Assembly (NCBI GenBank): GCA_030220185.1 | Contig: JASPKZ010004204.1 | Span: forward strand, 122,001-186,000 | From: Diploptera punctata | Lineage: Eukaryota > Arthropoda > Insecta > Blattodea > Blaberidae | Direction of reading: 5' to 3' | DNA: 64,000 nt | In this document: positions 32,565 to 42,904 of the stretch, in pieces | Numbering within the stretch: position 1 is the first letter of the stretch | How the letters are laid out: every line of letters begins with the position of its first letter | The notes under the pieces: generated by a model | What the model was told of the DNA's origin: nothing | Seen by the model: only the letters and a program-made list of their open reading frames with translations | Database searches by the model: none | Translations under genes and position numbers: made by a program

Positions 32565-33135
32565 CGGGGTGAATCATAAATATGGCTATACATTTGATCG
32601 CGTCGTATGATGAAAATGTTACATTACAGGAAATATGAAATTACCGTTCGAAAGGCAATTATTGAAATTATGAAAATGGAATAAAAAAAACAATGTAGAA
32701 CTTACGTCATTAGTCAAAATGGCGTTGAATATGCAACAGCAAATTACAAATACTGCATGGGCAATAACGTATGCTAATGATCGTGAGGCCGCAAGAGGGG
32801 CAAGACGTGAGTTTAACGTAGCATTGCAGCCGTCGAATGTGGGGAAGTGGAGAAAACGACTGCTGGAAACGGGAAGGATGCAGAAAATCAAATCTCCTGG
32901 AAGGCCTCATATTAGCACGGATGCAGAAACAACGAAGAAAATTGTGGAGGCGTTCCACGCTAGCCCACAAAAATCAACCCGCCAAGCTGTACGTGAGCAG
33001 TGATTTGTTTTGTTTTGTTCTATTGTTGTAATTTGAAGGATTCCCTTTCCAATGATAACATCATATTTCCTTTAATAATACTATTTTCGTCACAAAATGC
33101 GATCAAACGTATAGACATGTTTCTGAATCACTCTG
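32565..33135 (+). mobile_element. 571-bp TA-flanked DNA transposon derivative
   Basis: Terminal inverted repeats of about 110 bp: the left end CGGGGTGAATCATAAATATG and the reverse complement of the right end CAGAGTGATTCAGAAACATG, then CTATACRTTTGATCGC and GGAAATATGA further in. TA dinucleotides flank both ends (32563-32564, 33136-33137). The inside holds only a helix-turn-helix ORF, so the element lost its catalytic domain. TA duplication and the ORF type point to the IS630/Tc1/mariner superfamily. Confidence 0.75.
32719..33003 (+). CDS. Transposase N-terminal helix-turn-helix fragment, 94 aa
   Basis: An intact 94-codon frame from ATG at 32719. It contains EAARGARREFNVAL, VGKWRKRLLETGRM, SPGRPHISTDAETTKKIVEA and SPQKSTRQAV. 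The pattern (R-R-x-F, then W-x-x-x-L-x-E-T-G, then G-R-P, then S-P-x-K-S-T-R) is the DNA-binding N-terminus common to a family of insect mariner-like transposases. It stops before any DDE catalytic residue. Whether it is expressed is unknown; being open inside matching terminal repeats suggests recent or selected maintenance, or simply youth. Confidence 0.65.
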   Translation: MALNMQQQITNTAWAITYANDREAARGARREFNVALQPSNVGKWRKRLLETGRMQKIKSPGRPHISTDAETTKKIVEAFHASPQKSTRQAVREQ

Positions 33136-33299
33136 TAAAATGTGAATATCTGGCATTAAATATCCTAGACTTTCTTTATAAAACTAAATATGCCATCAGA
33201 CATTATCTAAAGCAGATTCATTATGAACAATAATATAAATCTATCTTCGGGTTTTTACAGCTGCTGCTGTCTTCCCGTGCCAAACCTCCAAAGGCTACA

Positions 33300-33722
33300 A
33301 TCTTGGGCCTTTCATCCTTTTATTTATCCGGCTTTGATTTGTTTGGTCTTTTAGCATTGTGTGTTTTTTCTAATTTGTGGGGAGCTGGCCCACAGCATAA
33401 ACCACCAACCTGAGGACAGGGAAATTTTCTGTCTGGGTTTTCCTTCCATAGCGTTTGAAGATCCCTCTTCACTGCAAGGCAGCGTTTCTCTATTTTCCTT
33501 AAATATAGGATTTCCTCTTCCGCCAGATCCGCTGTGTTGAAGGACTCATTCTGCGCCGACTCTGCCATTGAGGTCTTCACCGTAACCCTGGCTAGGGGCC
33601 CTTACAGAACTATCAGTCGGAGCCAACTGAATCCTGGTTTCTTAACGAGGTTGTTACTCCCCCCCTCCTCCTTTCTCATCCGGGCTTGGAACCGGTCATG
33701 GCGGAGTTAGGAAAAATAACAT
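33300..33722 (-). mobile_element. LINE 5' end with ORF1-like N-terminus
   Basis: On the minus strand a GC-richer leader (GGTTCCAAGCCCGGATGAG..GGAGGAGGG) precedes an 86-codon frame from an ATG at 33580: MKTSMAESAQNESF, EEEILYLRKIEKRCLAVKRD and NPDRKFPCPQVGGLCCG. The leader and acidic/coiled N-terminus resemble the 5' region and ORF1 start of Jockey/R1-type LINEs. Base composition differs clearly from the surroundings. 3' side lost. A poly-G run adjoins at 33729-33741. Confidence 0.5.
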
Positions 33723-33999
33723 AAAAATGGGGGGGGGGGGGAAAATAGATATAGTACAAAGTAAGCAACAAAGTACAAAAAACACAGAATTAAAGTACAA
33801 AAAAAAACAAAAATAAATCCCTAATGTCCGATAGATCATAAAATTATTATCAAATATGTAAAATGCAATTACATATTTTCTAACTTTTACCGATAAAGAG
33901 ACGCAATTTCCCCTAAATATGGGCTCTATTAATTACATCCATGTTAGTCAAGTATCCTAGGTAGTCAACATAAATACACAACAATAAAAATTAATAGTG

Positions 34000-34638
34000 A
34001 CTATTTAACTCAGGCCCCAAATGGGACTCAATGACCAATCACGTTTGAATGAATTTTGTTTTACAACCAATCACAGTCGTGTTTCACCTCAATAATTATC
34101 GAATTTTGATTACCAAAATAAAGAAAGGTCCTCCTTTTTAATATTCTGAACAGGTCAGAGCATTTTTTTTCAGTGACTGACTCTCTAGCAAATACATTGA
34201 ATATAGCAAATAATGAACAGACTCTTTCGACCTGCACATTTAGTAATTGTGTTTTCAATAATTATGCTTTTTAAATATTGATTTTAATGAGTTGTTTCCG
34301 AAAAAAAATGATTTTATAACCTATAATGTTGGTTATAATATACAGTTTGATGTGTTTAATTTTTTCTCCACTAGGGTGCATTCTTACAATATTGCGGTCG
34401 TATTTGGTAATAAATAGTATGATCAAGTTGTAGTGATGAATAAATGAAACATAACCGAACATTTCTCATTTGTTTTCAAGCATTATTGTTTACATTAAAT
34501 ATATGAATATTAAAAAAACTATATTTAAATAATAATTTGTGAGTGAACAACTTAATTTTATTCGTTAAATAGTCCTAACAAATGCCACTCTTGATTTCCA
34601 AATCCCCTAGATAAATTGGAAATCACTCGTGGCATTGC
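34000..34638 (-). repeat. Rep-P copy 2, uninterrupted
   Basis: The only copy without a large insert. On the minus strand it starts AATGCCACGAGTGATTTCC, contains GTTAGGACTATTTAACG (the empty target of the 8446 insertion) and CCTAGTGGAGAAAAAATT, and ends GGGGCCTGAGTTAAATAGT. The segment around the Tc1 insertion point of copy 3 is diverged here; copy 1 serves as the empty site. Confidence 0.75.
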
Positions 34639-34964
34639 TTTTGAAAAATATATTTATCAAGGATGCAGGTACGTCAGTTTTTCTACGAGAACTAGAAAAC
34701 TTACTTTTAATGATTCAACGTACCCGCTTATTTCCCAATATGCTAACACTTTGAAGAACAATAAACCCACAATTAATTGTTCCTTTTACTGATTCACACT
34801 TCTAAAGTATGGTCCTTTTCAAGGTGAATTTAATGACACCTCAAACTTCATCTCGACAAAACGTGACTTACCTAGTTACTTCCCTGCTCCCTTAATTGTC
34901 TTAGATTGATTCATACGATATGAAATACAACGTTATGTTATAAAATGTAAGCGATAATAATAAT

Positions 34965-35037
34965 ATTATTAATAATAATAATGTTTTATTTCAGGTAGCA
35001 GAGTTAAGGCCATAATGCCTTCTCTTTCACTTAACCA
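34965..35037 (-). mobile_element. LINE-L 3' end
   Basis: (AAT)n followed by the reverse complement of the LINE-L terminal block (CAGAGTTAAGGCCATAATGCCTTCTCTTTCAC in two diverged halves). Only the extreme 3' end. Confidence 0.65.
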
Positions 35038-35065
35038 GCGGAACAAAAACACAAAATTCATACTA

Positions 35066-35830
35066 AGTAACTAATTGGCTCTATCGAACTCATAGGTTTA
35101 TGGACGCGCGAACATAAGCTCTTCATACATCCCTATCCTGACCTATTGTTTTCCAATTATCTTCCATATAATCTACTTCCCTCAATCCATGGTTAATATC
35201 ATTCTATCACCTCATTCTTCATCTACCAACTGGGCGTTTTCTTACTTGTTTTTCTACTTGTTTTCCTACAAGACGTTTCCATGGCCTACTTAAATTTCTC
35301 ATTCGTGACACATGTCCTTCCCATCGCAGTCTAAGAGATGTATCCGTTCTTATTATTTATGGTTTCCTATAAAGACCATGTAGCTCACTCTAATATAGTA
35401 TTCCCCTTTCGTTTGTCTGTTCGTCTCTCTTTGGTCCAAAAAATGTTCCTTAAGAACTTTATTCTTAAATACTCGTAATCTTTTCACCTCTCTTAAGTAA
35501 GACTCCATGTTTCGCATCCATAACTGAGGGTATCATAAAACAATTTTATATATTTTCAATTTAACACCTTTTTAGAGAAGTTGGGGCGACAAGAAACCCT
35601 GTAATGAAAATAGCATGCATTTCCAGAATTGTATTGAACCTATGTTTAATTGCTTCGTGAACCGCGTTCCTGTTTGTAATTATTGTTTTTAGGTATTTGA
35701 ATGCAGCCACTTCTTCAAAATGGCCCAACTTTTTCCTTAACTGTCCATTTCCATTAGATAATATATTTCTATGTCTGACCATATATTCAGTTTTATTGAT
35801 GTTTAACCCTTCAGTTGGCAATGTATCCTA
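35066..35830 (-). mobile_element. LINE-B 3' half
   Basis: Longer than most LINE-B copies. The minus strand reads EGLNINKTEYMVRHRNILSN, FEEVAAFKYLKTIITNRN, EAIKHRFNTILEMHA, then VFENK.. and the GRPRMRW zone with several breaks. Begins shortly after the expected YADD box. Confidence 0.8.
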
Positions 35831-36119
35831 TATGATACATCATTTGGTTTAATTTATATAATATGTTTAATAAAACAGAAGAAAACAAACGAGAAGAATT
35901 TATAAAAACGACAAAAATTAATCGTTATATGAATCAAATTATTTATTTATTCAAGTCGACATTTCAAGAAATTACTTAAATGTGTGTGGAATTACACAAA
36001 TATCTAATAACAGTTATGAATTATTTCGATTTCACTGCGGTCGGCCACATTTTAGTAACTGCCTCGAGAAAACTGTTGTTTACCAATTTAAGGGTTAACA
36101 AAACTAATAGAATTAATGT

Positions 36120-36510
36120 CTTCATCATCACCATCATCATCATCATCAACTTCACGGTTAAGTCTTTGCCTCTTCCGATCTCACATCTGTTTAGCCCAGC
36201 GGCTTTCTTGCTCTTCCTATCGATCTTCGTCCTCCATGATTATACATCAGTGCCATCTTTGGCATCCTATCCTCTGTCATTCTTTGCAGATGTTCTAACC
36301 AATTTTTCATGTGTTCTTCTATTTATTGAAGAATTGGTTGTACTTGTATTTCCTCTCTAATATTCTCATTTCTAATACGTTCTTCTCTTGTACAACTTTC
36401 ACAGCCCATAGGAATCTCATTTGCGCTGCCTGAATTTTAATTTTTTCCTTTTTCCTTCAGGACGCAGACCTCACTTTCATACATCGCCACTTGAGTAAAC
36501 TCTTAACTGC
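36120..36510 (-). mobile_element. LINE-E 3' fragment, uninterrupted
   Basis: The minus strand encodes RNENIREEIQVQPILQ, then EEHMKNWLEHLQRMTEDRMP, KMALMYNHGGRRSIGRARK and ends with (GATGAT)n. It shows the intact order of LINE-E across the site where LINE-B inserted at 28.6 kb. Confidence 0.75.
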
Positions 36511-37211
36511 GTATCCTTTCTTACTTTGTTCCTCAGTGTTCGTCTGATTGTTCCGCAAATATGTTGACATTTCGGAATTTTCTTATTTATATATTTTTCG
36601 TCTTCACAAGTTATATAGCACAGAATTAATGTTATTAAAATATTAAACTATAATATAAATTCTGCACAATCTCACTCTACTCTAGTATTATGATAAAAAA
36701 CAAGTAATAAAATAAAATATAAAAATAAATGTTAAACATTTCAGATATGCATGTTGTTCCCTATTAGGTTCGTCTTCCGGGCATATAGGCCGTGGTCCAG
36801 TCGTTCTTCTACTCGACGTTTCGTCTACTGCTGCGGTAGACATCTTCAGGAGATACTGCGTGCTCTCTGTGAACTACTCAACAGTCGGCTGCAGACTGGC
36901 TGGTCGTTGGAAACTCCCTCCCTATTTATAGGCACGCCCCTGGTGGAGAGGCGGTTTTCTGCGCGGTCCGTGTTGCGTGCTGTTTTGTCCAGGCTGTCGC
37001 TAGCAGAAGTCATAGTCTTCGTTGTCGTATTGTGCAATGCCGGGATCCAGATTTTGTTTATCTTCATGGTTTCTTATTAATCCTATTATTACATTTTCCC
37101 CTCATTGCACAATACGACAACGAAGACTATGACTTCTGCTAGCGACAGCCTGGACAAAACAGCACGCAACACGGACCGCGCAGAAAACCGCCTCTCCACC
37201 AGGGGCGTGCC

Positions 37212-37249
37212 TATAAATAGGGAGGGAGTTTCCAACGACCAGCCAGTCT
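37212..37249 (+). promoter_or_regulatory. TATA + initiator in PLE-1 right arm
   Basis: TATAAATAGGG at 37212 and CCAGTCTGC at 37243-37251. The left arm carries the same on the minus strand. Both arms would transcribe away from the loop, toward their own hammerhead-like motif and out of the element. Confidence 0.45.
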
Positions 37250-37289
37250 GCAGCCGACTGTTGAGGAGTTCACAGAGAGCACGCAGTAT

Positions 37290-37330
37290 CTCCTGAAGAT
37301 GTCTACCGCAGCAGTAGACGAAACGTCGAG
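37290..37330 (+). ncRNA. Hammerhead-like ribozyme motif, degenerate (PLE-1)
   Basis: CTC - CTGAAGA (fits the CUGANGA core) - U - GTCTAC/loop/GTAGAC (6-bp stem II) - GAAA - CGTC - GAG. Stem I would be CTC/GAG, and the 4-base ACGU would serve as a minimal stem III of the kind proposed to work as a dimer; cleavage would follow GUC. The extra U before stem II departs from the canonical motif. The mirror copy is on the minus strand at 36812-36852. Activity untested. Confidence 0.35.
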
Positions 37331-37430
37331 TAGAAGAACGACTGGACCACGGCCTATATGCCCGGAAGACGAACCTAATAGGGATCAAGACGCCGGCCGT
37401 GAAAGCCTACAGTTATACATGCATGTTGTT

Positions 37431-38312
37431 ATTTACATTTAGATTAATTTGTGAATGTATATATACAAATTGCCGAATGTAGTTATTTTCCAGGTAACAT
37501 TTTATTTGTGATGGCATTAAAATATCAATCGATTTATATACATGCTATCTAAACATTAAGCAACAGACGATGCATCTCAACATACAAAATCGAATACTAT
37601 AGAATAGTTCATATAAATTAGATACGAATTATTTACTTAGAAACAGTTACAGACTATAGTTTTTCATGCATAAAGACCCTGAACAAATGTCCGTATTTTA
37701 GCGAATTCCAAACAAATTAAACTTTTTCAAAGATGTTTGCATGAGAAAAGGCTCACCGATCATGACCATGCCTAAAAAATATATTAATTGATCAATATAG
37801 TTCCCACATAGTATTGATTATAATCTGATATGTTAACGACAATTTGGAAAACAAATCACCATAGAAAATAAATCACGATTACATCCGGAGATACACAAAC
37901 AAATTCAACTCAGATAAAACCGAAAAAGTTCATAAAAATGAAAGGTGGCACCTGTCTATCTACTCACTTAATTTGTTTATTGTCCAAGTATATTCAGCCA
38001 TTATATCGTATCTGCCTTTAGTTTACCTACTTTTACCATCGCCTATGCATTATACATACGGGGTTTAAAGGAATTTTGGAATAGAGTCCCTTAATTGTAT
38101 CACAAAATAGGAATTGATATAATTAAATCCAAAGTTTATCTTCTCTGCTGTGTCTTTTTTTTAATTTACTTAATTATGTAGTTTCAGTTGAAAACCAAAT
38201 GCAACTACTGCGACATATGAGTATTTTTTACAAGCTGCGGCACTTAAGAGATTTTTAAATTTCTGGATGAATGCTTTTTTTACGTATTTCTTATATTCAA
38301 AATTGATTAAGA
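37431..38312. other. No recognisable feature
   Basis: AT-rich, no coding pattern or repeat match seen. Confidence 0.4.
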
Positions 38313-38324
38313 TAAAGTATAGCT

Positions 38325-38662
38325 CCACACCACAGTAATTCTGCCCGGGGGCAGGTCTTTCACTGCAATCACAGCATTTTCATGCTATGCTTTGCAGCTT
38401 TACTATGGATTTCTAAGTGCGGTAGCTTCCCGTTGCTTTCTACACCGGTGAAGGATGATGATGATAATGATAAGTATGATGATGATGGCCATATGATTTC
38501 GGGGACCGTTTGGGCCTTAAAGTTTTCCTGACATTTGTCTTACAGGTGAGGAAAAACCCCGATAAAAAAAACCTCACCCAGAAAAACTGTCCCGACCGGG
38601 GTTCGAACCCGGGCCCGCTGCGTGACAAGGCAGCACGCTACCTCGAGACCACAGCGGTGGAC
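38325..38662 (-). mobile_element. SINE-A full-length copy with 12-bp TSD
   Basis: TAAAGTATAGCT at 38313-38324 and 38663-38674 flanks a complete minus-strand SINE-A: head with TCTCGAGGTAGCGTGCTGCC and box B GGGTTCGAACCCCGG, body, (ATC)n zone, 3' palindrome and CAGAATTACTGTGG end. Confidence 0.92.
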
Positions 38663-39096
38663 TAAAGTATAGCTAAGGTGTGAAAACTTGTAGCTAATTT
38701 ATGGCATTATTTACAATGGAAATGGTCAACTTTATAAAAGTGTCTTAGTCCGCTATGATCTCGAGGTAGGTGCTGCCTTTTCACGCAGTGGGTGCGGGTT
38801 CGATCGCCGGTCTGGATAAATTTCCTGGGTGAGAATTTTATCAGAATTTTCTTAACCTGTAAGACAAATGACAGGAAACGTAAAGTAATCAATTGAACTA
38901 GCGTTTAATTGATGAAAATGCGTAACTTATTTAATTAAATAACAATCAAACTTACAGTTTTATGTGATTTTCACATTTATTAAAATATAATTTAGTTACA
39001 GCTGTTTCGGTATTTTGTACCTTCTTCAGATATGATTACATATTAATGCATTTTGTTATTACAGTATATTAATTATTCATTAATTTGTAGTCATGT

Positions 39097-39129
39097 CTGA
39101 AGAAGGTACAAAGTACCGAAACAGCTGTA
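39097..39129 (+). ncRNA. Hammerhead-like core (PLE-2)
   Basis: CTGAAGA, one A, hairpin GGTAC-AAA-GTACC, GAAAC and then AGCTGTA. ACAGCTGT is self-complementary and could act as a dimeric stem III, with GUA as the cleavage triplet. Stem I is only about 2 bp, so activity as drawn is doubtful. Repeated on the minus strand near 38999-39031 and, with one G lost, at about 39317. Confidence 0.28.
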
Positions 39130-39392
39130 ACTAAATTATATTTTAATAAATATGAAAATCACATAAAACTGTAAGTTTTATTTTTATTTAATTAAATAAG
39201 TTATGGATTTTCATCAAGTAAACACCAGTTCAATTGATTACTTAATACAAGCTGAGACAAGCATAGTTACAGTTGTTATGTACTGTAATAACAAAATTCA
39301 TTAATTTGTAATCATGTCTGAAGAAGTACAAAGTACCGAAACAGCTGTAACTAAATTATATTATAATAAATATGAAAATCACATAAAACTGT

Positions 39393-39694
39393 GGGGCACG
39401 CCGTAGCGTAGTGGTTAAGGCACTGAGCTACAAGCCGGAGGGTCGAGGGTTCAATTCCCGTTGGGGTCAGGATTTTTAAATTGACCCAAACCCTCTGGCG
39501 GCACTATGGCCCTGGGGTCGACTCAGCCTCTAATGGAAATGAGTACCAGACGCTTGTTCTGGGGGTAAAGGCGGCCGTCACGCAGGGCTGACAACCCTGC
39601 TGACATAAAGTGCCGATTGTCTAGAAAAAGTGGGAGCCTTAACCTCCTACTACCCCAAGGGCCTCCTGAGGCCTGTTGTGGGATCACTTTACTT
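39393..39694 (+). mobile_element. SINE-T, full-length, nested; 12-bp TSD
   Basis: Head GCGTAGTGGTTAAGG (box A) and GGTCGAGGGTTCAATTCCCG (box B), then a body ending GTGGGATCACTTTACTT. ACATAAAACTGT lies on both sides (39381-39392 and 39695-39706). It is the reference for the headless copies at 618 and 10308. Confidence 0.93.
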
Positions 39695-39849
39695 ACATAA
39701 AACTGTAAGTTTTATTTCTATTTAATTAAATAAGGAAACTTAAAGTCCCAAACGGTCCCCGAAAATCATACGGTCAAGATAATCATTCATATTCGCCTTA
39801 GATTAAGTTTAGGATTAAGGACTTTCCTGGGTGCATCACTATCATCATC

Positions 39850-40892
39850 ATCATCACCACCCATTATATCATCGGGAAATCATAACCCCGCGTACCGTGG
39901 GTTACAATTACGCCAATGGCCAGGACAGAACACCATAAAATGTCGAAATGACAATCTGGAGCATTGAATTTAAAAAAAAATAATTGGCTTGGTATGTTAT
40001 AAAAATAGGCAGTATAAAAGAGAAAGAATACAGCGGAAATCAGAACAATAACGGGAAGAAAAAGAATAATGAGGGGAAAATGTAATAATAGGATTAATAA
40101 GTACAATAAGAAGAAAAATGAGTTGATGAATGGAGATAATCTCTATTGTTTTGTTGGTAAATGAACATGAGAGAACATGACTGTCCATAATATAGTTTGG
40201 TAGCTTTAAAATCAATTCCCTAGTGCGGCAACATAATGAATGAAGGCAGAAAGCCTTGTTTTTGTCTTGGATTGACACTTATAAAGACAGAGACATGGAA
40301 CAGTTTGAAGATAAGCGCCATGTTCTTGCCACGTCAGCAGTATGATCGACCGTTAAGTGGTGCACAAACTCGATCAAGTTTGAGGTTAGAATACCAACAT
40401 TGAAATGAAGACATCCATTAATTACATCCAGATGTTACTAGAACTTCAGATATCGATATCTCGATGTCAGCAGATTTCAAACTCGAAACAATGGAAAGTA
40501 AAACAGCAATCACCAGTTAATGCTTCAACTATTCTTTTCTTCGTGCCTGTGGTTTTGAATGGGAAAAAGTTATTTAACTTCTTATCAATCAAAAATGTTC
40601 TTGTTCCTTTCTTGTGATAAAAACTAAAAGTTTTTCCTAGAATGGCGAGATTTCAGATAGATTCTAAGAAATCTAATGAAATAATAAATTACTCTTCAAT
40701 ATCAAGTGCTTAATGAGAGAAAATATGACTTTCTTTCGTACTTTAACCCATATTTTAATATAAACTTCACACATATAACTTCCATATCCGAAGAAAAGTT
40801 CCATTTAGCACATCGCCATGAGACGATATTTCAAAGAAGGCTATTTCAATATCTATTGCTGGTTCTATTTCAAATAATGAAAAATGTAAATT
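39850..40892. other. No confident gene
   Basis: Several unrecognised open frames of up to 93 codons on both strands. Bases 40068-40101 are the exact reverse complement of 37073-37106, the loop of PLE-1. Otherwise nothing seen. Confidence 0.4.
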
Positions 40893-40903
40893 AATCAATA
40901 CGT

Positions 40904-41211
40904 CAATCCGTCCATAGTAATTCTGCCCGAAAGCAGGTCCTTCACTGCAATCATAGCATTTTCATGCTATGCATGCAGCTTTACTAGGGAATTGTAGGTG
41001 TAGTAGCTTCCCGTTACTTTCCACACTGGTGAAGGATGATGATGATGGCCATATGATTTCGGGTACCGTTTGGGCCTTAAAGTTTTCCTGACATTTGTCT
41101 TACAGGTGAGGAAAAACCCCGATAAAAACCTCACCCAGAAAACTGCCCCAGATTGAACCCGGGCCCGCGCGTGACAAGGCAGCACGCTACCTCGAGACCA
41201 CAGCGGTGGAC
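40904..41211 (-). mobile_element. SINE-A copy with 11-bp TSD
   Basis: AATCAATACGT at 40893-40903 and 41212-41222. Minus-strand SINE-A with a shortened (ATC)n zone and a 5-bp deletion in box B, which probably destroys its promoter. Confidence 0.9.
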
Positions 41212-41283
41212 AATCAATACGTAATGCATAAAAAATGTACCGCTTGTACTGTGCAATGTATTTTAATATCTTCCAATATTTTA

Positions 41284-41705
41284 GGTCCACCGCTGTTGTC
41301 TTCTGGAAACGTTATTGCCTCGTGCGTACTGGGCCCAGGTACAAATTTCGGAATTTTCCTCACCTGTAAGACAAATGTAGGAAAACTTTTAAGGGCCGGT
41401 GATTCCGAAACATCATCAGGCAATTACAGTTATCATCCATAGCATATTGGCTTACTTATTATGAATGAGTGAGTCTTGTTTTAAATGTTCATGTTGTCTT
41501 GGAGGTGGCCTGGCATTGAACTGATCATTCAACCAGGGAGACTCTCAACGTACTCGTGTGATCAAAAATTATACGTGTAATCCAGAATTACAAATCTTTT
41601 CCCCACTGGTGTGTCCTTGTAACGCCTGGGCGGTGTTGAGCATGTAAAACTACCAGAAACGGAGGGCGTAAATTGAAGTAAAGAGAGCGAGACTTAAATA
41701 ATAGT
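41284..41705 (+). mobile_element. SINE-A2 copy (long variant)
   Basis: The head and CCTCACCTGTAAGACAAATG body are SINE-A-like, but the 3' half is different and shared only with 60757-61140: GGCCTGGCATTGAACTG, TTTCCCCACTGGTGTGTCC, CTTGTAACGCCTG. The tRNA head is strongly mutated. Confidence 0.65.
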
Positions 41706-42893
41706 ATAATGAGTTACGAAATAATAAGTGTTCAGTGCTATAGTTTATCACATGAACAATTATTAATGAAACTCGGCTCTTTTAGTTCCGTAATTTTTTT
41801 CAAATATATCAGTCTTCAAATTCCGAAATAGGATCAACTTCTTCCGGAACTAAGATCTGTGACATAACTCCACGTCATAATTTCATTTTCTTTCTATAAA
41901 GGTAAACTTGTAGTTTGGCTTGTTATAAACTTTAAGTACAAGTGTTAAATCCATTTCGCTTTTCGCGCTCAACTTTTCGTATCTTGCGGACTGTACACTC
42001 TAAGTCTGGTCTTATATTTTCCCGCTCTGTGTACTAACGACATCTTTCTATCCTTTTTCTGGACTTCATAGACTATTTATTGTATAACTATCAAATAAAA
42101 AATTCATAGACTGTTTTAGTATAACAGAATATTATAAAATAGGTGCGCCGTGCTACTGAGGTAAATAGTTTGTCTGCTTCCTGACTAGTTGGCCCGTTGC
42201 GATACAAGACGAAGTTGAACATTTCGATTGTAAAATTAAATTAAATTAAATTAATTTGTATCAGCATCGGGGGCACCAGGTGATGGTGTACTATTGTTAA
42301 TCTATCTTATAATAACCCAAGCGGCCCACTTGTTACTTTTCGACAGGAATAGGTTACATACCGCCACTTCAGTTTCAACTTACCCCTTCTCTTCTTTATC
42401 TGTCATACAATACACTTTACACAAACACATAAACATACACTCTCCCTATACATCTCTCTGCACACAATACAAGAAACATACATAACTAATCTACATAAAA
42501 GTGATCTATCGAAGTGGTGTGTAAATTGAAAATAAACAAACCACATTAACATCATCTATATTCCCCGAACGGAGCCCGAAGCACGAAACGTGCACACACA
42601 AATACACACACACACACATACATACACAATGTAATAGAATTAATAAAAATACAATTACGTTGTGATTTTCTATGTAATTATCTTGAAGTCAGTGTAATTA
42701 TTTCATTTACGTCATTGTTTTGTTAGAAATAATTTTATTTCATTTGATTATTGATATTATTGTAAGCAAAAATTGATTTATGGAAATACATTATAACCTA
42801 ATAATACAATTTTTATTACTTTCTTATTTTTACGGCAATTTTTTGAAAGTAATGTAATATTTCTGCAGTTAGTACTGATTTTGACAATTATAC
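41706..42893. other. No recognisable feature
   Basis: AT-rich with a short CA-rich run near 42595-42630. No coding pattern or repeat match seen. Confidence 0.4.
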
Positions 42894-42904
42894 AGACTTT
42901 TTAT

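Larger units (their letters stand above)
36759..37418. mobile_element. Penelope-like inverted-repeat unit (PLE-1), 12-bp TSD
   Basis: Two 281-bp arms (36759-37039 and 37103-37383) are near-identical inverted copies around a 63-bp loop, and the right arm carries a 35-bp extension (37384-37418). ATGCATGTTGTT flanks the unit at 36747-36758 and 37419-37430. Each arm has TATAAATA (37212 in the right arm) with an initiator-like CAGTCT about 32 bp on, and a hammerhead-like motif downstream. Penelope elements are known for LTR-like repeats in direct or inverted orientation with a short extension at one end and, in many cases, hammerhead motifs. No polymerase remains. Confidence 0.6.
38886..39733. mobile_element. 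Penelope-like composite (PLE-2), inverted plus tandem units
   Basis: Three copies of one unit: 38886-39043 (minus), 39092-39241 (plus, forming a foldback with the first) and 39305-39733 (plus, in tandem and split by SINE-T). Each has CTGAAGA-GGTAC-AAA-GTACC-GAAACAGCTGTAACTAAAT in two joined blocks, then AATAAATAT and CACATAAAACTGTAAG. Inverted and tandem partial copies with a target duplication are characteristic of Penelope-like elements. Confidence 0.55.
38748..39783 (+). mobile_element. SINE-A copy split by a Penelope-like insertion
   Basis: 38748-38885 carries the head (TGATCTCGAGGTAGGTGCTG, GGGTTCGATCGCCGG) and CCTGTAAGACAAATG. The body resumes at 39746 with CCCAAACGGTCCCCGAAAATC. The break carries a 12-bp duplication with one mismatch (GGAAACGTAAAG at 38874-38885, GGAAACTTAAAG at 39734-39745). 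Confidence 0.85.

Noticed and set aside
36751..37388. Pair of identical 99-109-codon frames in opposite orientation
   Set aside because: They arise because the two arms of PLE-1 are inverted copies; the frames have no recognisable domain and overlap promoter and ribozyme-like motifs.
39399..39470. Possible functional tRNA gene
   Set aside because: Box A and B are good, but the acceptor ends do not pair and the unit continues into the SINE-T body with a target duplication around the whole.
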